A program made the translations under genes and the position numbers. A stretch of 49,588 nucleotides of DNA. Origin: Candidatus Aenigmatarchaeota archaeon. Lineage in GTDB: Archaea; Aenigmatarchaeota; Aenigmatarchaeia; QMZP01; QMZT01. This document shows, piece by piece, positions 40,693 to 49,273 of this stretch. A model generated the notes under the pieces. That model saw only the letters and a program-made list of their open reading frames with translations. It had not been told where the DNA came from and made no database searches. The stretch is from assembly GCA_016932215.1 (NCBI GenBank), contig JAFGDH010000001.1:1-49588 (forward strand), given 5' to 3'. How positions within the stretch are numbered: the stretch's first letter is position 1; each line of letters begins with the position of its first letter.

Positions 40693-42414
40693 ATGAGTCC
40701 CGAAATTTCAGAAGGGAACGATTTCGAGAGAGAAGTCAGGAATCTTCTGGGAAAACACGTAAAAAATGAAAAAATTATTCTCGAAAAGACGAGCCAGCCT
40801 GAATTCGGCGATGTTTCTTTCCCCTGCTTTACGCTTTCCAAGGAAATGAAAAAGAGCCCGGTGAAAATAGCGGAGGAGCTGTCTAAAAAAATAAAGCCCG
40901 CTGATCTTGTAAAAGGGGTGGAGGCAAAGGGGGGTTATCTTAATTTTTTCGCGGACTGGGGCAAGATTTTCCGGGACGTTTATGAGCGCATTGAAAATGA
41001 TCCCAAAAAATTCGGTTCAGAAAAAGCGGGAAAGAAAGAGAAAATCCTGATAGAGTATTCCGCCCCTAACACGAACAAGCCACTCCACCTCGGCCATGTC
41101 AGAAATAATTCACTCGGAATGGCCCTTTCCAGAATACTCGGGTTCTCCGGCTTTGATGTCGTAAAGGTGAATCTGGTCAACGACAGGGGAATCCATATAT
41201 GCAAGTCAATGCTCGCATACATGCTTTTCGGGGACGGAAAAACGCCGGAAAGCGAGGGCAAGAAGGGAGACCATTTCGTGGGAGACTACTACGTTTTATA
41301 CAATAAAAAATCCAAGGAAGACCCTTCCCTCGAAAGCAGGGCGAGGGATCTCCTCAAAAAATGGGAGGACGGGGACAAAGAGACGATAGAACTGTGGAAA
41401 AGGATGAACTCATGGACGTTCGACGGATTCAGAAAGACTTACAAGGAATACGGATGCGAATTCGATAAGTGGTATTACGAAAGCAAGACGTACGAGCTCG
41501 GGAAGAAATTCGTCACTGAAGGTTTGAGGAAGGGAATATTCAGCAGGGGAGAAGAAGGGGAGATATACATCGATCTCACCGGACAGGGCCTTGACAAGAA
41601 AATACTGATGCGTTCTGACGGAACGACAGTGTATATGACGCAGGACCTGGGAACCACGAAGCTGAAATATGATGATTTCCATCCAGACAGGATGATATGG
41701 GTTGTGGCAAGCGAGCAGAATTATCATTTCCAGGTACTTTTCAAGATAATTGACATTCTCGGGTACGAATGGTCTAAAAAATGCTACCATCTGAATTACG
41801 GCATGGTTTTTCTGCCGGAAGGGAAGATGAAATCCAGGGAAGGGAATGTCGTGGATGCCGATGACCTTCTGGAGAATCTTACAAAAGATGCGGTAACCGA
41901 GATAAAGAAAAGAGATATCATACAGGGGGCGGATGAAATCAAAAAAACGGCCAGGATGATATCGCTTGGCGCGATAAAATTCTACATGCTCAGGACAAAC
42001 CCGATGAAGGATGTCAGCTTCAACCCCAAGGAATCCCTTTCCTTCGAGGGGGATACCGGCCCGTTCATCCAGTATTCCCACGCAAGGATAGAGGGGATAC
42101 TCAGAAGACTGGGAAAAACCGGTAAAAATCCTGATTTTTCGCTTCTAAGCTCGCCGGAGGAAAGGGACCTTATGAGAATGGTCTGCAGCTTTCCTGATGC
42201 GGTTAAACAGGCCGGCGATAAATATACCCCCTCCGTTATCACAGGTTACCTTCTGGACGTCGCAAAATCATTCAACAGGTTTTACGAGAAGCACAACGTC
42301 ATGAAATCCGGCGATGACGTGAAGGCAGCCAGAACTTCACTTATAAAATCAGTAAGGGTCGTCATCAGGAACGGTCTGGACCTTCTCGGGATAGAAGCGC
42401 CAGAGAGAATGTAG
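40693..42414 (+). CDS. argS: Arginyl-tRNA synthetase
   Basis: A 573-residue class I synthetase. The N-terminal Add1 domain spans about 1-110. The HIGH-like motif is APNTNKPLHLGHVRNN near residues 124-139. The KMSKS-like motif is GKMKSREGN, with the third Ser replaced by Lys (KMKSR). The C-terminal all-helical anticodon-binding domain (SHARIEGILRRLG onward) is present. It charges tRNA-Arg and needs tRNA for activation. The stop lies one base from the convergent KaiC-like gene. A second class I enzyme was considered, but the domain order and insertions fit ArgS. Confidence 0.93.
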   Translation: MSPEISEGNDFEREVRNLLGKHVKNEKIILEKTSQPEFGDVSFPCFTLSKEMKKSPVKIAEELSKKIKPADLVKGVEAKGGYLNFFADWGKIFRDVYERIENDPKKFGSEKAGKKEKILIEYSAPNTNKPLHLGHVRNNSLGMALSRILGFSGFDVVKVNLVNDRGIHICKSMLAYMLFGDGKTPESEGKKGDHFVGDYYVLYNKKSKEDPSLESRARDLLKKWEDGDKETIELWKRMNSWTFDGFRKTYKEYGCEFDKWYYESKTYELGKKFVTEGLRKGIFSRGEEGEIYIDLTGQGLDKKILMRSDGTTVYMTQDLGTTKLKYDDFHPDRMIWVVASEQNYHFQVLFKIIDILGYEWSKKCYHLNYGMVFLPEGKMKSREGNVVDADDLLENLTKDAVTEIKKRDIIQGADEIKKTARMISLGAIKFYMLRTNPMKDVSFNPKESLSFEGDTGPFIQYSHARIEGILRRLGKTGKNPDFSLLSSPEERDLMRMVCSFPDAVKQAGDKYTPSVITGYLLDVAKSFNRFYEKHNVMKSGDDVKAARTSLIKSVRVVIRNGLDLLGIEAPERM

Positions 42415-42415
42415 T

Positions 42416-43078
42416 TCACACTGTTCTTACGTGTATTCCTGTAGGGCCTATTATCAGCGGGTGTATGTCCGTCGAGTGGTTTGTCATTCTCATTTTTCTT
42501 ATGGAAAGCGACCGGTTGTATTTCGTCATACCCAGATACTGCAGAACTATGATCGAATCCACCATGAATTCAATCACACCCGATCTGGAAAGGGACTTGG
42601 TGTCCTCCAGGATCTCCGATGTCACCACAACTATTTTGTTCATATCCCTCAGCCTCTGGAGGATCTTGTAGAGAAATTTTCTTATCTTGAACGGTTCGTG
42701 TATGTACAGCTCAAACATGCTAACGGAATCAATCACTATTCTCCTGGCCTTCAGGGACTCAACGTTGTTCATTATCCTGTCCATGAGGGTTTCGACATCG
42801 AAAGGTTCGATTTCAATCATCTTTATCATGTTTTTCTTTTCCAGTGTGTCAAGGTCCCAGCCGAATTTTTTAGCCTGTTTCCTGACGTTCTCGATGGTTT
42901 CCCCGGTCGTTATGTAAAGTCCCTTGTCCTTGTATTTTTCCGCCCCGTTGTATATGAACTGGGTGGAAAAGATGGACTTGCATGTGCCCGTTTTACCGGA
43001 CACCAGGGTTATGCTCCCTTCCTCGAGCCCCCCTTCCATCAGGCTGTCAAGACCAGGTATCCCCGTTTGCACCCTCAT
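42416..43078 (-). CDS. KaiC-like single-domain ATPase
   Basis: A 220-residue RecA-superfamily protein with one KaiC domain. VQTGIPGLDSLMEGGLEEGSITLVSG opens the domain, Walker A is SGKTGTCKS near 27-35, and the Walker B strand is RRIVIDSVS near 114-122. LYITTGETIENVRKQAKKFGWDL and IVVVTSEILEDTKSLSRSGVIEFMVDSIIVLQY are typical of archaeal KaiC-type proteins, which act in signalling, in archaellum control as FlaH relatives, or other roles. Alone in the genome context, the role is unclear. It could work with the pilus ATPase, as FlaH does, but it is 25 kb away. Confidence 0.88.
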   Translation of the reverse strand: MRVQTGIPGLDSLMEGGLEEGSITLVSGKTGTCKSIFSTQFIYNGAEKYKDKGLYITTGETIENVRKQAKKFGWDLDTLEKKNMIKMIEIEPFDVETLMDRIMNNVESLKARRIVIDSVSMFELYIHEPFKIRKFLYKILQRLRDMNKIVVVTSEILEDTKSLSRSGVIEFMVDSIIVLQYLGMTKYNRSLSIRKMRMTNHSTDIHPLIIGPTGIHVRTV

Positions 43079-43136
43079 AACTTTCTTTTCTTTTCCCGAC
43101 TAATAAATTTTTTAATCAGCTACCGAAAAATAATGC

Positions 43137-43943
43137 ATGGAAAAGAGACATCCGGTTGTATCTGGGGTTTTTTACGAGTCGGATCCTCGTAAACTCAGAA
43201 ATTCCCTGGAGTCCATGTTCAGGAACACGAAAACCCACGGCAACCTCGGGGTGATTTCCCCCCACGCCGGGTACGTTTATTCCGGCAAGACATCCGCCTT
43301 CTCAATCGCTTCCCTCAAACCCTCCGAAAGTTTCCTTCTGATCGGGCCGAATCACAATCTTCTCGGACACGAGTTTTCTGTCTCGAGGGGAATATGGGAA
43401 ACGCCTCTTGGAGAAGCGAAAATCGACGACAACCTCGCGGATGATCTTATGAAAAATGAGCTGATAAATGATGATTACATCTCCCATTCGCATGAACACT
43501 CCCTGGAGGTGCAGATACCGTTCCTCCAGCACAAATTCCGGAATTTCAGATTCGTTCCTCTGTCAGTCGCAAACATGGACTACTCTTTCAGATTCCTCTC
43601 AAAATGCGAGTCCGTTGCAAAAACCATCTCTTCTGCGCTGAGGAAGAAAGACTTTAGGATAATCGTTTCTTCCGATTTCTCCCATTACCTTCCCCAGGAT
43701 GAGGCGGACGAAAAGGACGAAAAAGCGATCGGGATGATAAGGAATCTGGACGTCAGGGGTTTCTTCACGGAACTTGAAAGAATGGACGCGTCGGTTTGCG
43801 GATACGGCCCTGTGGTTATTCTCATGGCGGTAGCGAAGGAGATGGGCTGGAAAAAAATAGACGTGATGAACCATTCCTCGTCCGGGGACGTGACGAAAGA
43901 CAGGTATTCGGTCGTCAATTATTATTCGATAGGATTCCGGTGA
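43137..43943 (+). CDS. MEMO1-family protein
   Basis: A 268-residue protein of the MEMO (AmmeMemoRadiSam) family. VSGVFYESDPRKLRNSL, VISPHAGYVYSGKTSAF (His), LLIGPNHNLLG (His), HSLEVQIPFLQH, FRIIVSSDFSHY and SVCGYGP (Cys) include the conserved His, His and Cys of the metal site. In prokaryotes the protein often pairs with AMMECR1 and a radical SAM enzyme; neither lies nearby. Function in archaea unknown. The 3' end overlaps the convergent HIT frame by 22 bases. Confidence 0.92.
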   Translation: MEKRHPVVSGVFYESDPRKLRNSLESMFRNTKTHGNLGVISPHAGYVYSGKTSAFSIASLKPSESFLLIGPNHNLLGHEFSVSRGIWETPLGEAKIDDNLADDLMKNELINDDYISHSHEHSLEVQIPFLQHKFRNFRFVPLSVANMDYSFRFLSKCESVAKTISSALRKKDFRIIVSSDFSHYLPQDEADEKDEKAIGMIRNLDVRGFFTELERMDASVCGYGPVVILMAVAKEMGWKKIDVMNHSSSGDVTKDRYSVVNYYSIGFR

Positions 43944-44523
43944 AACCATTTCTCTTTCAGCAATCTGACTTCTTTCGATGCTTCTTTCATGATCCTTTCG
44001 TTCTTGTCCATCTCTTTCCAGTTTCCCCTTTCCTTCTCTCCGAAATATTCAGCGAAACGGTCCCTGAAGAACCTCGGCTTTCCTATCTTCGTGTCCGCAG
44101 AAAATAAATCATTATTTATCTGGAGGAAGAGATATTTTCCGTTCTTTTTGAATAATTTTTTTAATTTATTAATGGAATCAATTTTATTTACAATTTCATT
44201 TCTCTTTATAATATCTTGAATATTCCCTTTGAATGGAAGGAAATGCATGTGGGCGTGGAAGACTGTCTGCCCGGTTATGCCGTGCTCGAAAACGGCGAAC
44301 GATCCGTACTCTTTCCTGAGGAATCCGACGACATTATTGTATAATTTTTGAACTCTCCGAATTCCTTCCCGAGGGAACCCATGCAGTAAACGTGATCATT
44401 CGTTATTATCAATACATGTCCCTCTGTAATGTTATGGATGTCCGCGTATACTGATAATTTTTTTCCTCTGAAAAGCGGGACGCTCAACGCAAAAGAATCA
44501 ATGTTACAATGAACGCAATGCAT
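43922..44523 (-). pseudogene. HIT-family nucleotide hydrolase, frameshifted
   Basis: Two reverse frames together form one HIT protein of about 200 residues. The first frame from the ATG at 44523 encodes MHCVHCNIDSFALSVPLF, HNITEGHVLIITNDHVYCM, then leaves the family pattern. The second frame encodes YNNVVGFLRKEYGSFAVFEH, then the catalytic HIT triad HAHMHFLPF. The switch is at a run of five T (44345-44349; A on this strand): adding one base joins LGKEFGEFKK to LYNNVV perfectly. HIT proteins hydrolyse or transfer dinucleotide phosphates; the triad is intact. The break is either a recent mutation or a sequencing or assembly error in a homopolymer. It is last in the hydrogenase-type operon. Confidence 0.85.
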
Positions 44524-44524
44524 G

Positions 44525-44920
44525 CTAACTCCTTCTGAGCGGGTTTTTGGGCGACTGTTCTGCGAGGAACAACCGCTTCGGATTGGGATGTCCATTGACG
44601 GTCACGCCCAGCATCTCCATGAGTTCCCTCTCGAATAGGTCTGCTCCGGGAAATATCCCGGTGATGGTGTCGATTTCCGGTTTCTCCTTGGGCAGGGTTG
44701 TCCTGAGATTTATGACTGTGCCCTCGTGTTCCATGTGATAAATAACATCTATCCCTTCTGCCACATCCACGCCGCTTATTGTAATGACCCTCTGTATCCC
44801 TGAATCATGTAGTTTTTTCATGATATTTTTTAACTTCGAACTGTCGAATTTAGTCCATATTTCATTACCCTTGACAATGACTTCTTCCATGAGACCTTTG
44901 AGAATATCTTCCGCGTTCAT
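44525..44920 (-). CDS. mbhK: Membrane-bound hydrogenase/NuoC-like subunit
   Basis: A 131-residue peripheral subunit homologous to complex I 30-kDa NuoC. Core motifs include ITGIFPGADLFERELMEMLGVTVNGHPNPKRLFL, whose FPGADxFERE-type pattern matches MbhK-type subunits of group 4 membrane-bound hydrogenases. It couples the catalytic subunits to the membrane arm. ATG overlaps the MbhJ stop (ATGA). In hydrogenase operons the large Ni-Fe subunit gene follows directly; here the frameshifted HIT gene follows after one base instead. Confidence 0.85.
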   Translation of the reverse strand: MNAEDILKGLMEEVIVKGNEIWTKFDSSKLKNIMKKLHDSGIQRVITISGVDVAEGIDVIYHMEHEGTVINLRTTLPKEKPEIDTITGIFPGADLFERELMEMLGVTVNGHPNPKRLFLAEQSPKNPLRRS

Positions 44921-45369
44921 TTACACCCCTCCATCCTTTTCAATATTTTTACCACACCCGCTATTATAGCTTCCGGTTTGGGAGGACAGCCCGGAACGTA
45001 GACATCTACCGGGATGATTTTGTCCAGCGGGCCATCGGAATTATACGAATCGTAAAAAACACCCTTTGATATCGCACATGAACCTACCGCCATTACGTAT
45101 TTAGGATCGGGCATCTGCTGATATACAGTTAGTAACCTGTCTTTCACCTTCTTTGTCACAACCCCCTCAACTATCAGTATATCCGCATGCCTCGGGGACC
45201 CCTTTTCCATTATACCGAACCTTTCCACATCATACTTTGGCGTGAGGCTTGCCAGTATTTCGATAGAGCAGCCATTGCATCCCCCTGCTCCGAAATGTAT
45301 TATCCATGGGGATTTTTTTCTGCAGTATTTCACAAGCCTGCCCATAACCGAACCGCTTTTTTTATTCAC
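44917..45369 (-). CDS. mbhJ: Group 4 hydrogenase small subunit / NuoB-like
   Basis: A 150-residue electron-transfer subunit with a 4Fe-4S cluster. With GTG at 45369 as start (overlapping the upstream TAG as TAGTG), the cluster ligands are C31 and C34 in GGCNGCSIE, C98 in VGSCAISKG, and C128 in VPGCPPKPEAI. The CNGC arrangement (two Cys separated by two residues) is that of group 4 Ni-Fe hydrogenases and Mbx relatives; respiratory NuoB has adjacent Cys. An ATG at 45345 (MGRLVKY) is an alternative start. A frame starting further upstream would lie inside MbhI and is unlikely. Confidence 0.88.
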   Translation of the reverse strand: MNKKSGSVMGRLVKYCRKKSPWIIHFGAGGCNGCSIEILASLTPKYDVERFGIMEKGSPRHADILIVEGVVTKKVKDRLLTVYQQMPDPKYVMAVGSCAISKGVFYDSYNSDGPLDKIIPVDVYVPGCPPKPEAIIAGVVKILKRMEGCK

Positions 45370-45665
45370 TAAATCACCAAAACCATAATAACTATCATCA
45401 CTATCCCGACAACCATCCATATGACATAATCAGACAGATTTCCAGTGTGAACATCCCTAAGCCTGTTCAGACCCATGGATTCTATTATTGCCTGGTAAAA
45501 ATTATCCGATGTCACGGACACCTTCTGGAAAGGCTCCCCGCAGGTGTATGTCTCTCCCTTTTTACCTTCCGGTCTGAATGACCTGTTACCGATCAGATAT
45601 ATGAGGAATCCTAAAAGAATGAAACCCATGAAGGATCCTATGAATAATGTCCAGTTTTCGAACAT
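45369..45665 (-). CDS. mbhI: Small membrane subunit, MbhI/NuoA-like
   Basis: A 98-residue protein with two membrane helices (about 5-25 and 76-97) and a loop containing YTCGEPFQKV, a hallmark of the small subunit that joins the antiporter and hydrogenase modules. NuoA has a comparable role. By order (H, I, J, K) the P. furiosus naming fits, but NuoA is an equally acceptable name. Stop and next start overlap by one base, so translation is coupled. Confidence 0.7.
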   Translation of the reverse strand: MFENWTLFIGSFMGFILLGFLIYLIGNRSFRPEGKKGETYTCGEPFQKVSVTSDNFYQAIIESMGLNRLRDVHTGNLSDYVIWMVVGIVMIVIMVLVI

Positions 45666-45666
45666 A

Positions 45667-47094
45667 TTATATCACACTACCCCCCAGAACAGCATTAATA
45701 TATTGGCTCTGGTTTAATAAAGCGTTCGTTGCCGGCTCTACAAACATGATACCTATCTGAGGAAAAATCCCTATAACTATGCACATGATAGTGATTATTA
45801 TCACCGGAATCAGCATCATCTTGGGCGTTTTATTCACTATTTTTATGTTGGAATGTCCCATAAAAATGCATGAAAATACCTTGATGTAATAAGCCATAGT
45901 AATGGCTGAAACTATTATCGCTATTGCAGTTATTACCGGGCTTACCTGCCATGTGGCCATATATATCAGCCATTTGGAAGCGAACCCGTTCAAAGGAGGG
46001 ACTCCCGCAGTACCGAGCGCACCGACACCGAAGCAAAAAGCCACCCATGGCATCTGCTTTCCAATCCCTCCGAGCCTGTTCATATCCCTTGTCCCTGTAT
46101 GCCAGAGAACAATCCCGAAAGACATGAAAAGCAGACTCTTGAGCAGTATATTGTTCAGCAGATGGAAAAGACCGGCAGTTACCCCGAGAGAAGTACCGAT
46201 TCCGATCGCAACGAAAATGTACCCGATCTGGCTGACAGTCGAGTAAGCTATCAGCCTCTTGGCATCCTTTTGGATTAATGCCATCAAACCCCCTAATATC
46301 ATCGTGACCAGCCCGAGTAATATCAGCATCCAGAAAACACTTACAATTCCGAATACGGTGAATATTACCCTTATCATCATGTAAACACCGGAACCCACTA
46401 TGACGCTGGAAAGGAGAGCGGACACAGGCGAAGGGGCGGCGGGATGGACATCCGGCAGCCAGAAGTGGAAAGGAACTATTGCTGATTTCAGGGAAAGACC
46501 CCCGAGTATCAGGCCAAGAACAACCAGAAAAGCAGGTCCGCCGTAAACCTTCGTTGCCAGGTCCGCCATGTTGAGGGTTCCCGCGAGGCCGTAAAGCATC
46601 GCTATCCCCAGCAAAAGGAATGATGATGACAATGACCCCACGACAAGATATTTGAATGCGGCCTCTGTCGATTCTTTGTTCAGAAGGAATGCGACCAGCG
46701 CATAGGAAGAGACGGACATAAGCTCGAAAAACACGTACATGTTGAATATGTCACCGGTGAGGGATATCCCGAGAAGCCCTATTGTGAGCAGGCAAAGAAG
46801 GGTGTAGTACCTGTGTTTCCTTTTCTTGATGTATTTTACGGAGTATATTGCAGTGAGGGACATTATGCCTGTTATTAGAAGCGCCATGAAAAGCCCGAGA
46901 CCGTCAAGCACCCATACTATACCGAATGGAGGGTTCCATCCCGAGAACGCAAAAACCATTGTTTCAGGTGCGAGATAAATGAAAATCAAAAAGAAGAATG
47001 AAAAAACTATCGCTGATATGGCTATCATGTCCTTCTTCAGCACAAGCACTAGAAACGCGGCCAAAAATAAAACGCTTATCGCTATCGTTATCAT
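45667..47094 (-). CDS. mbhH: Proton/sodium antiporter-type subunit MnhD/MbhH
   Basis: A 475-residue polytopic membrane protein (about 14 helices) of the Nuo L/M/N and Mrp family. It translocates protons or Na+. Key residues are the Glu in YVFFELMSVSSYAL, the Lys in GLSLKSAIVPFHFWLPDVHPAAPSPVSALLSS and following GRLIAYSTVSQIGY-like KRLIAYST. The order and neighbours (MnhB, MnhC, then MnhD) are those of Mrp antiporters and of Mbh/Mbx complexes. Two bases separate it from MnhC, one from MbhI. Confidence 0.92.
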   Translation of the reverse strand: MITIAISVLFLAAFLVLVLKKDMIAISAIVFSFFFLIFIYLAPETMVFAFSGWNPPFGIVWVLDGLGLFMALLITGIMSLTAIYSVKYIKKRKHRYYTLLCLLTIGLLGISLTGDIFNMYVFFELMSVSSYALVAFLLNKESTEAAFKYLVVGSLSSSFLLLGIAMLYGLAGTLNMADLATKVYGGPAFLVVLGLILGGLSLKSAIVPFHFWLPDVHPAAPSPVSALLSSVIVGSGVYMMIRVIFTVFGIVSVFWMLILLGLVTMILGGLMALIQKDAKRLIAYSTVSQIGYIFVAIGIGTSLGVTAGLFHLLNNILLKSLLFMSFGIVLWHTGTRDMNRLGGIGKQMPWVAFCFGVGALGTAGVPPLNGFASKWLIYMATWQVSPVITAIAIIVSAITMAYYIKVFSCIFMGHSNIKIVNKTPKMMLIPVIIITIMCIVIGIFPQIGIMFVEPATNALLNQSQYINAVLGGSVI

Positions 47095-47096
47095 TA

Positions 47097-47453
47097 TTAT
47101 CCCTTCAGCCTGTTCATTTCCTCCGTGTTGAGCGTGTTGAAATGCCGGTATGCGATTATTGATATGCCCAGCGCGAGTGCTGTTATGCTTATGCTTATCA
47201 CTATAGAAGTAAGCACCAGTGCCTGTGGCACAGGGTCAACCGATAACTGCGCGAAAGTGTTGACGTTTTCATGCGTCATTATGGGAGGTATTCCGTTTCC
47301 CCTGAATCCTATTGTTATAAGAAGCAGATGTATGGCATCTGTGAAAATAGCAAGACCTATTATTTTCTTTATCAGGTTTGGTTTCATTGCTATGCAGTAG
47401 ACTGCCAGCATCATCATCAGACCGGACGTTAAATACAACTCTATCATATTCAT
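47097..47453 (-). CDS. mbhG: Mrp/Mbh subunit MnhC (NuoK-like)
   Basis: A 118-residue protein with three membrane helices, NuoK-like. The core (GLAIFTDAIHLLLITIGF, then NTFAQLSVDPVPQALVLTSIVISISITALALG) matches MnhC/MbhG, which contains the VPQALVLTSIVIS signature of the family. It is part of the antiporter module and sits between MnhB and MnhD with overlaps. Confidence 0.92.
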   Translation of the reverse strand: MNMIELYLTSGLMMMLAVYCIAMKPNLIKKIIGLAIFTDAIHLLLITIGFRGNGIPPIMTHENVNTFAQLSVDPVPQALVLTSIVISISITALALGISIIAYRHFNTLNTEEMNRLKG

Positions 47454-47845
47454 TCCTTCATCAGCAAAAACACTATCATGGTCAGCGCCATCGTTACCAT
47501 TATCCCCCCGAATATGTTAAGCAGCAGTATCTGCTGGGCGCTCCATAGGTTAAAAATCATACCGGTCGGGGCAAGGATGCTCCTGAAAAACGTTTCGAAC
47601 AGAACGATGAATATGAGGAAGAAGGCCATGATTCCCTCAAGTATATGTGCCGTCTCCTCCTTTATTATCCTTTCTGCCTTTTTGAGCCCGAAAGCCAAGG
47701 CAACGAGCGTTAGGCCAACAACTATCATGGTTCCTCCGGGGAAGGAACCTCCGGGGGTCAGGTGGCCATGCATTATCGTATACACGCCGAAAAGGAGTAT
47801 GAATGGGAAGATGCCCTTTATCATGGTCCTCACTATCACATCCAT
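47450..47845 (-). CDS. mbhF: Mrp/Mbh subunit MnhB C-terminal-type
   Basis: A 131-residue membrane protein with four helices. GVYTIMHGHLTPGGSFPGGTM is the MnhB family signature, and LLNIFGGIMVTMALTMIVFLLM is a C-terminal helix. It belongs to the Mrp antiporter part of the complex. It shares a four-base overlap with MnhC and one base with MbhE. Confidence 0.92.
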   Translation of the reverse strand: MDVIVRTMIKGIFPFILLFGVYTIMHGHLTPGGSFPGGTMIVVGLTLVALAFGLKKAERIIKEETAHILEGIMAFFLIFIVLFETFFRSILAPTGMIFNLWSAQQILLLNIFGGIMVTMALTMIVFLLMKE

Positions 47846-48126
47846 TATTCCCCCTCCTTCCCGAGACCGAACATTATGAGGCTGAATACCCCTATCGCGG
47901 CGGTGAAAAGAACCGTTTCTTCACCCAGCGTGTCGAAACTTCTGAAATCCCATACTATCGCCCCTACAACGTTCGCGGAGTTGGTTTCCTTGAAAGCGTT
48001 CCTGAGATAATAATCAGCTACTGACTTGTTTTCCCAGTCGCCGAAACCGGGGAAGAAAAATACGGAAAGCATGAATGAAAATATCAGACCCATGCATACG
48101 ACTACCACAAGGTTTTTCACCATCAT
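47845..48126 (-). CDS. mbhE: Mbh subunit E-like
   Basis: A 93-residue protein with a first membrane helix, a soluble loop and a second helix. DFRSFDTLGEETVLFTAAIGVFSLI is the signature of the MbhE/MnhA C-terminal part. Its homologue in Mrp is the end of MnhA, separated here as a small gene as in hydrogenase operons. Overlaps by four bases the MbhD gene upstream. Confidence 0.85.
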   Translation of the reverse strand: MMVKNLVVVVCMGLIFSFMLSVFFFPGFGDWENKSVADYYLRNAFKETNSANVVGAIVWDFRSFDTLGEETVLFTAAIGVFSLIMFGLGKEGE

Positions 48127-48356
48127 TTTTCCAGCCTCACCGTCTTTTGAATGGCTATCACGAATATCAGCGTCATAAGCCCGGCCTTTACCGTAGCTTC
48201 TGTTATTGCTATGTCAGGGGCCTGGAGAATCAGGAAGGACAACGAGAGCATAAGGGAAACGAAGGCGAGAAAAATTACTGAATACAGTAGGTCCTTTGAA
48301 ATCACGGCGAAAAGGGCAAATGCGATCATCCCAGCAAGGAGAACTATAATTATCAT
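48123..48356 (-). CDS. mbhD: Mbh subunit D-like (DUF4040)
   Basis: A 77-residue protein with three membrane helices. SFLILQAPDIAITEATVKAGLMTLIFVIAI matches the MbhD/DUF4040 signature. It opens the operon; subunits A-C (MnhE, F, G homologues) that precede it in P. furiosus Mbh are missing here. Upstream, 12 bases away, is the prefoldin gene on the same strand, so transcription may start there. Confidence 0.85.
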   Translation of the reverse strand: MIIIVLLAGMIAFALFAVISKDLLYSVIFLAFVSLMLSLSFLILQAPDIAITEATVKAGLMTLIFVIAIQKTVRLEK

Positions 48357-48368
48357 ATAATAATATTA

Positions 48369-48815
48369 TTATAACCCCGATAAATTACTATTGGGTTCTT
48401 GCATTTTTTGTTTGCCCGCCATCGACTGTATTTCGGAACCGATTTCATTCATCTTTTCAGCCATCTGCTCGATCTGGGCCTGTATCTCTTCCATTACCTT
48501 TTCTATCTCTTCTGATCTTTCATCAAGAATTTTCTTCACGTCTGCCGTTTTTTTGTCCGAAATAACCCCTGCGCCTATGCCCGTAAGCAGGGATTCCCTG
48601 CCGGTTATTTTCCCCTTTGCAAAACAGCCGCTCCCTAACGGGATCAGAACTTCGTTGTCGTTGCCGATAGTTTTCATTTCTTCCAGCGCGTTCAGTGTGC
48701 TCTTCGTCTCAAGAAACTGTTTTTCTATCATATCCTGCTGGTTTTTGAGGGCTTCTATGTTCTGCTGGAATATCTGCAGCATGACGTATTTTTCTGTAAT
48801 CTTTTGATCGCTCAT
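48369..48815 (-). CDS. pfdA: Prefoldin alpha subunit
   Basis: A 148-residue subunit of the archaeal chaperone prefoldin, which delivers unfolded proteins to the thermosome. N- and C-terminal coiled coils (15-48 and 95-135) flank the beta hairpins (EVLIPLGSGCFAKGKITGRESLLTGIGAGVISDKKT). This order and the GSGCFAKGKI region are typical of prefoldin alpha. It is 12 bases upstream of the hydrogenase-type operon. Confidence 0.9.
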   Translation of the reverse strand: MSDQKITEKYVMLQIFQQNIEALKNQQDMIEKQFLETKSTLNALEEMKTIGNDNEVLIPLGSGCFAKGKITGRESLLTGIGAGVISDKKTADVKKILDERSEEIEKVMEEIQAQIEQMAEKMNEIGSEIQSMAGKQKMQEPNSNLSGL

Positions 48816-48856
48816 ACTGGTCTAATAGTATTGCAAGCTTATAAATTTTCAAAAAA

Positions 48857-49195
48857 TCAGAGCAACTTCAGGTGCTTGGTTATCTTGTCTATTTCTTTCT
48901 CTTCACATGGACCTATTCCCAGAACGGTTATGGTTCCCGGCTCTATTTGAGTCCTTCCCGCGTCCCTTATCAGCGAGCATGGGAATTTCTTCCTGACCCT
49001 TTCATATATGCTCATTAAACCCTTAAGGTCATCCACCTTGAGAATTACCTTCTTTGACCCTTCGGATTCCCATCCAGCTTTTTCTTTCGCATCAGACTTC
49101 TTGTACGCCTCTATGCTTGCATGCGCGACCTGGGCGGCAATTTTTCCCTTGTCCATCTTGATGTCTTTCCTTACGATGATAACCTGCTTGAACAT
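48857..49195 (-). CDS. pth2: Peptidyl-tRNA hydrolase Pth2
   Basis: A 112-residue Pth2, which rescues peptidyl-tRNAs that drop off the ribosome. The catalytic basic-acidic block is KQVIIVRKDIKMDKGKIAAQVAHASIE (minus its ends), then CSLIRDAGRTQIEPGTITVLGIGP. Start is ATG at 49195; a longer frame upstream would add a hydrophobic stretch and is not credible. It lies 41 bases upstream of the prefoldin gene on the same strand. Confidence 0.95.
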   Translation of the reverse strand: MFKQVIIVRKDIKMDKGKIAAQVAHASIEAYKKSDAKEKAGWESEGSKKVILKVDDLKGLMSIYERVRKKFPCSLIRDAGRTQIEPGTITVLGIGPCEEKEIDKITKHLKLL

Positions 49196-49273
49196 AATAT
49201 TATTTGGGAACGGTTGAATAAAAACAGAGATAAAAATAAAAAAAATGGCAAAAATGAATGGGGGCAATCGTTT

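Noticed and set aside
49195-49267. Longer Pth2 start with a hydrophobic N-terminal stretch
   Set aside because: Pth2 is cytoplasmic, and MFKQVIIVRKD is the normal family start.
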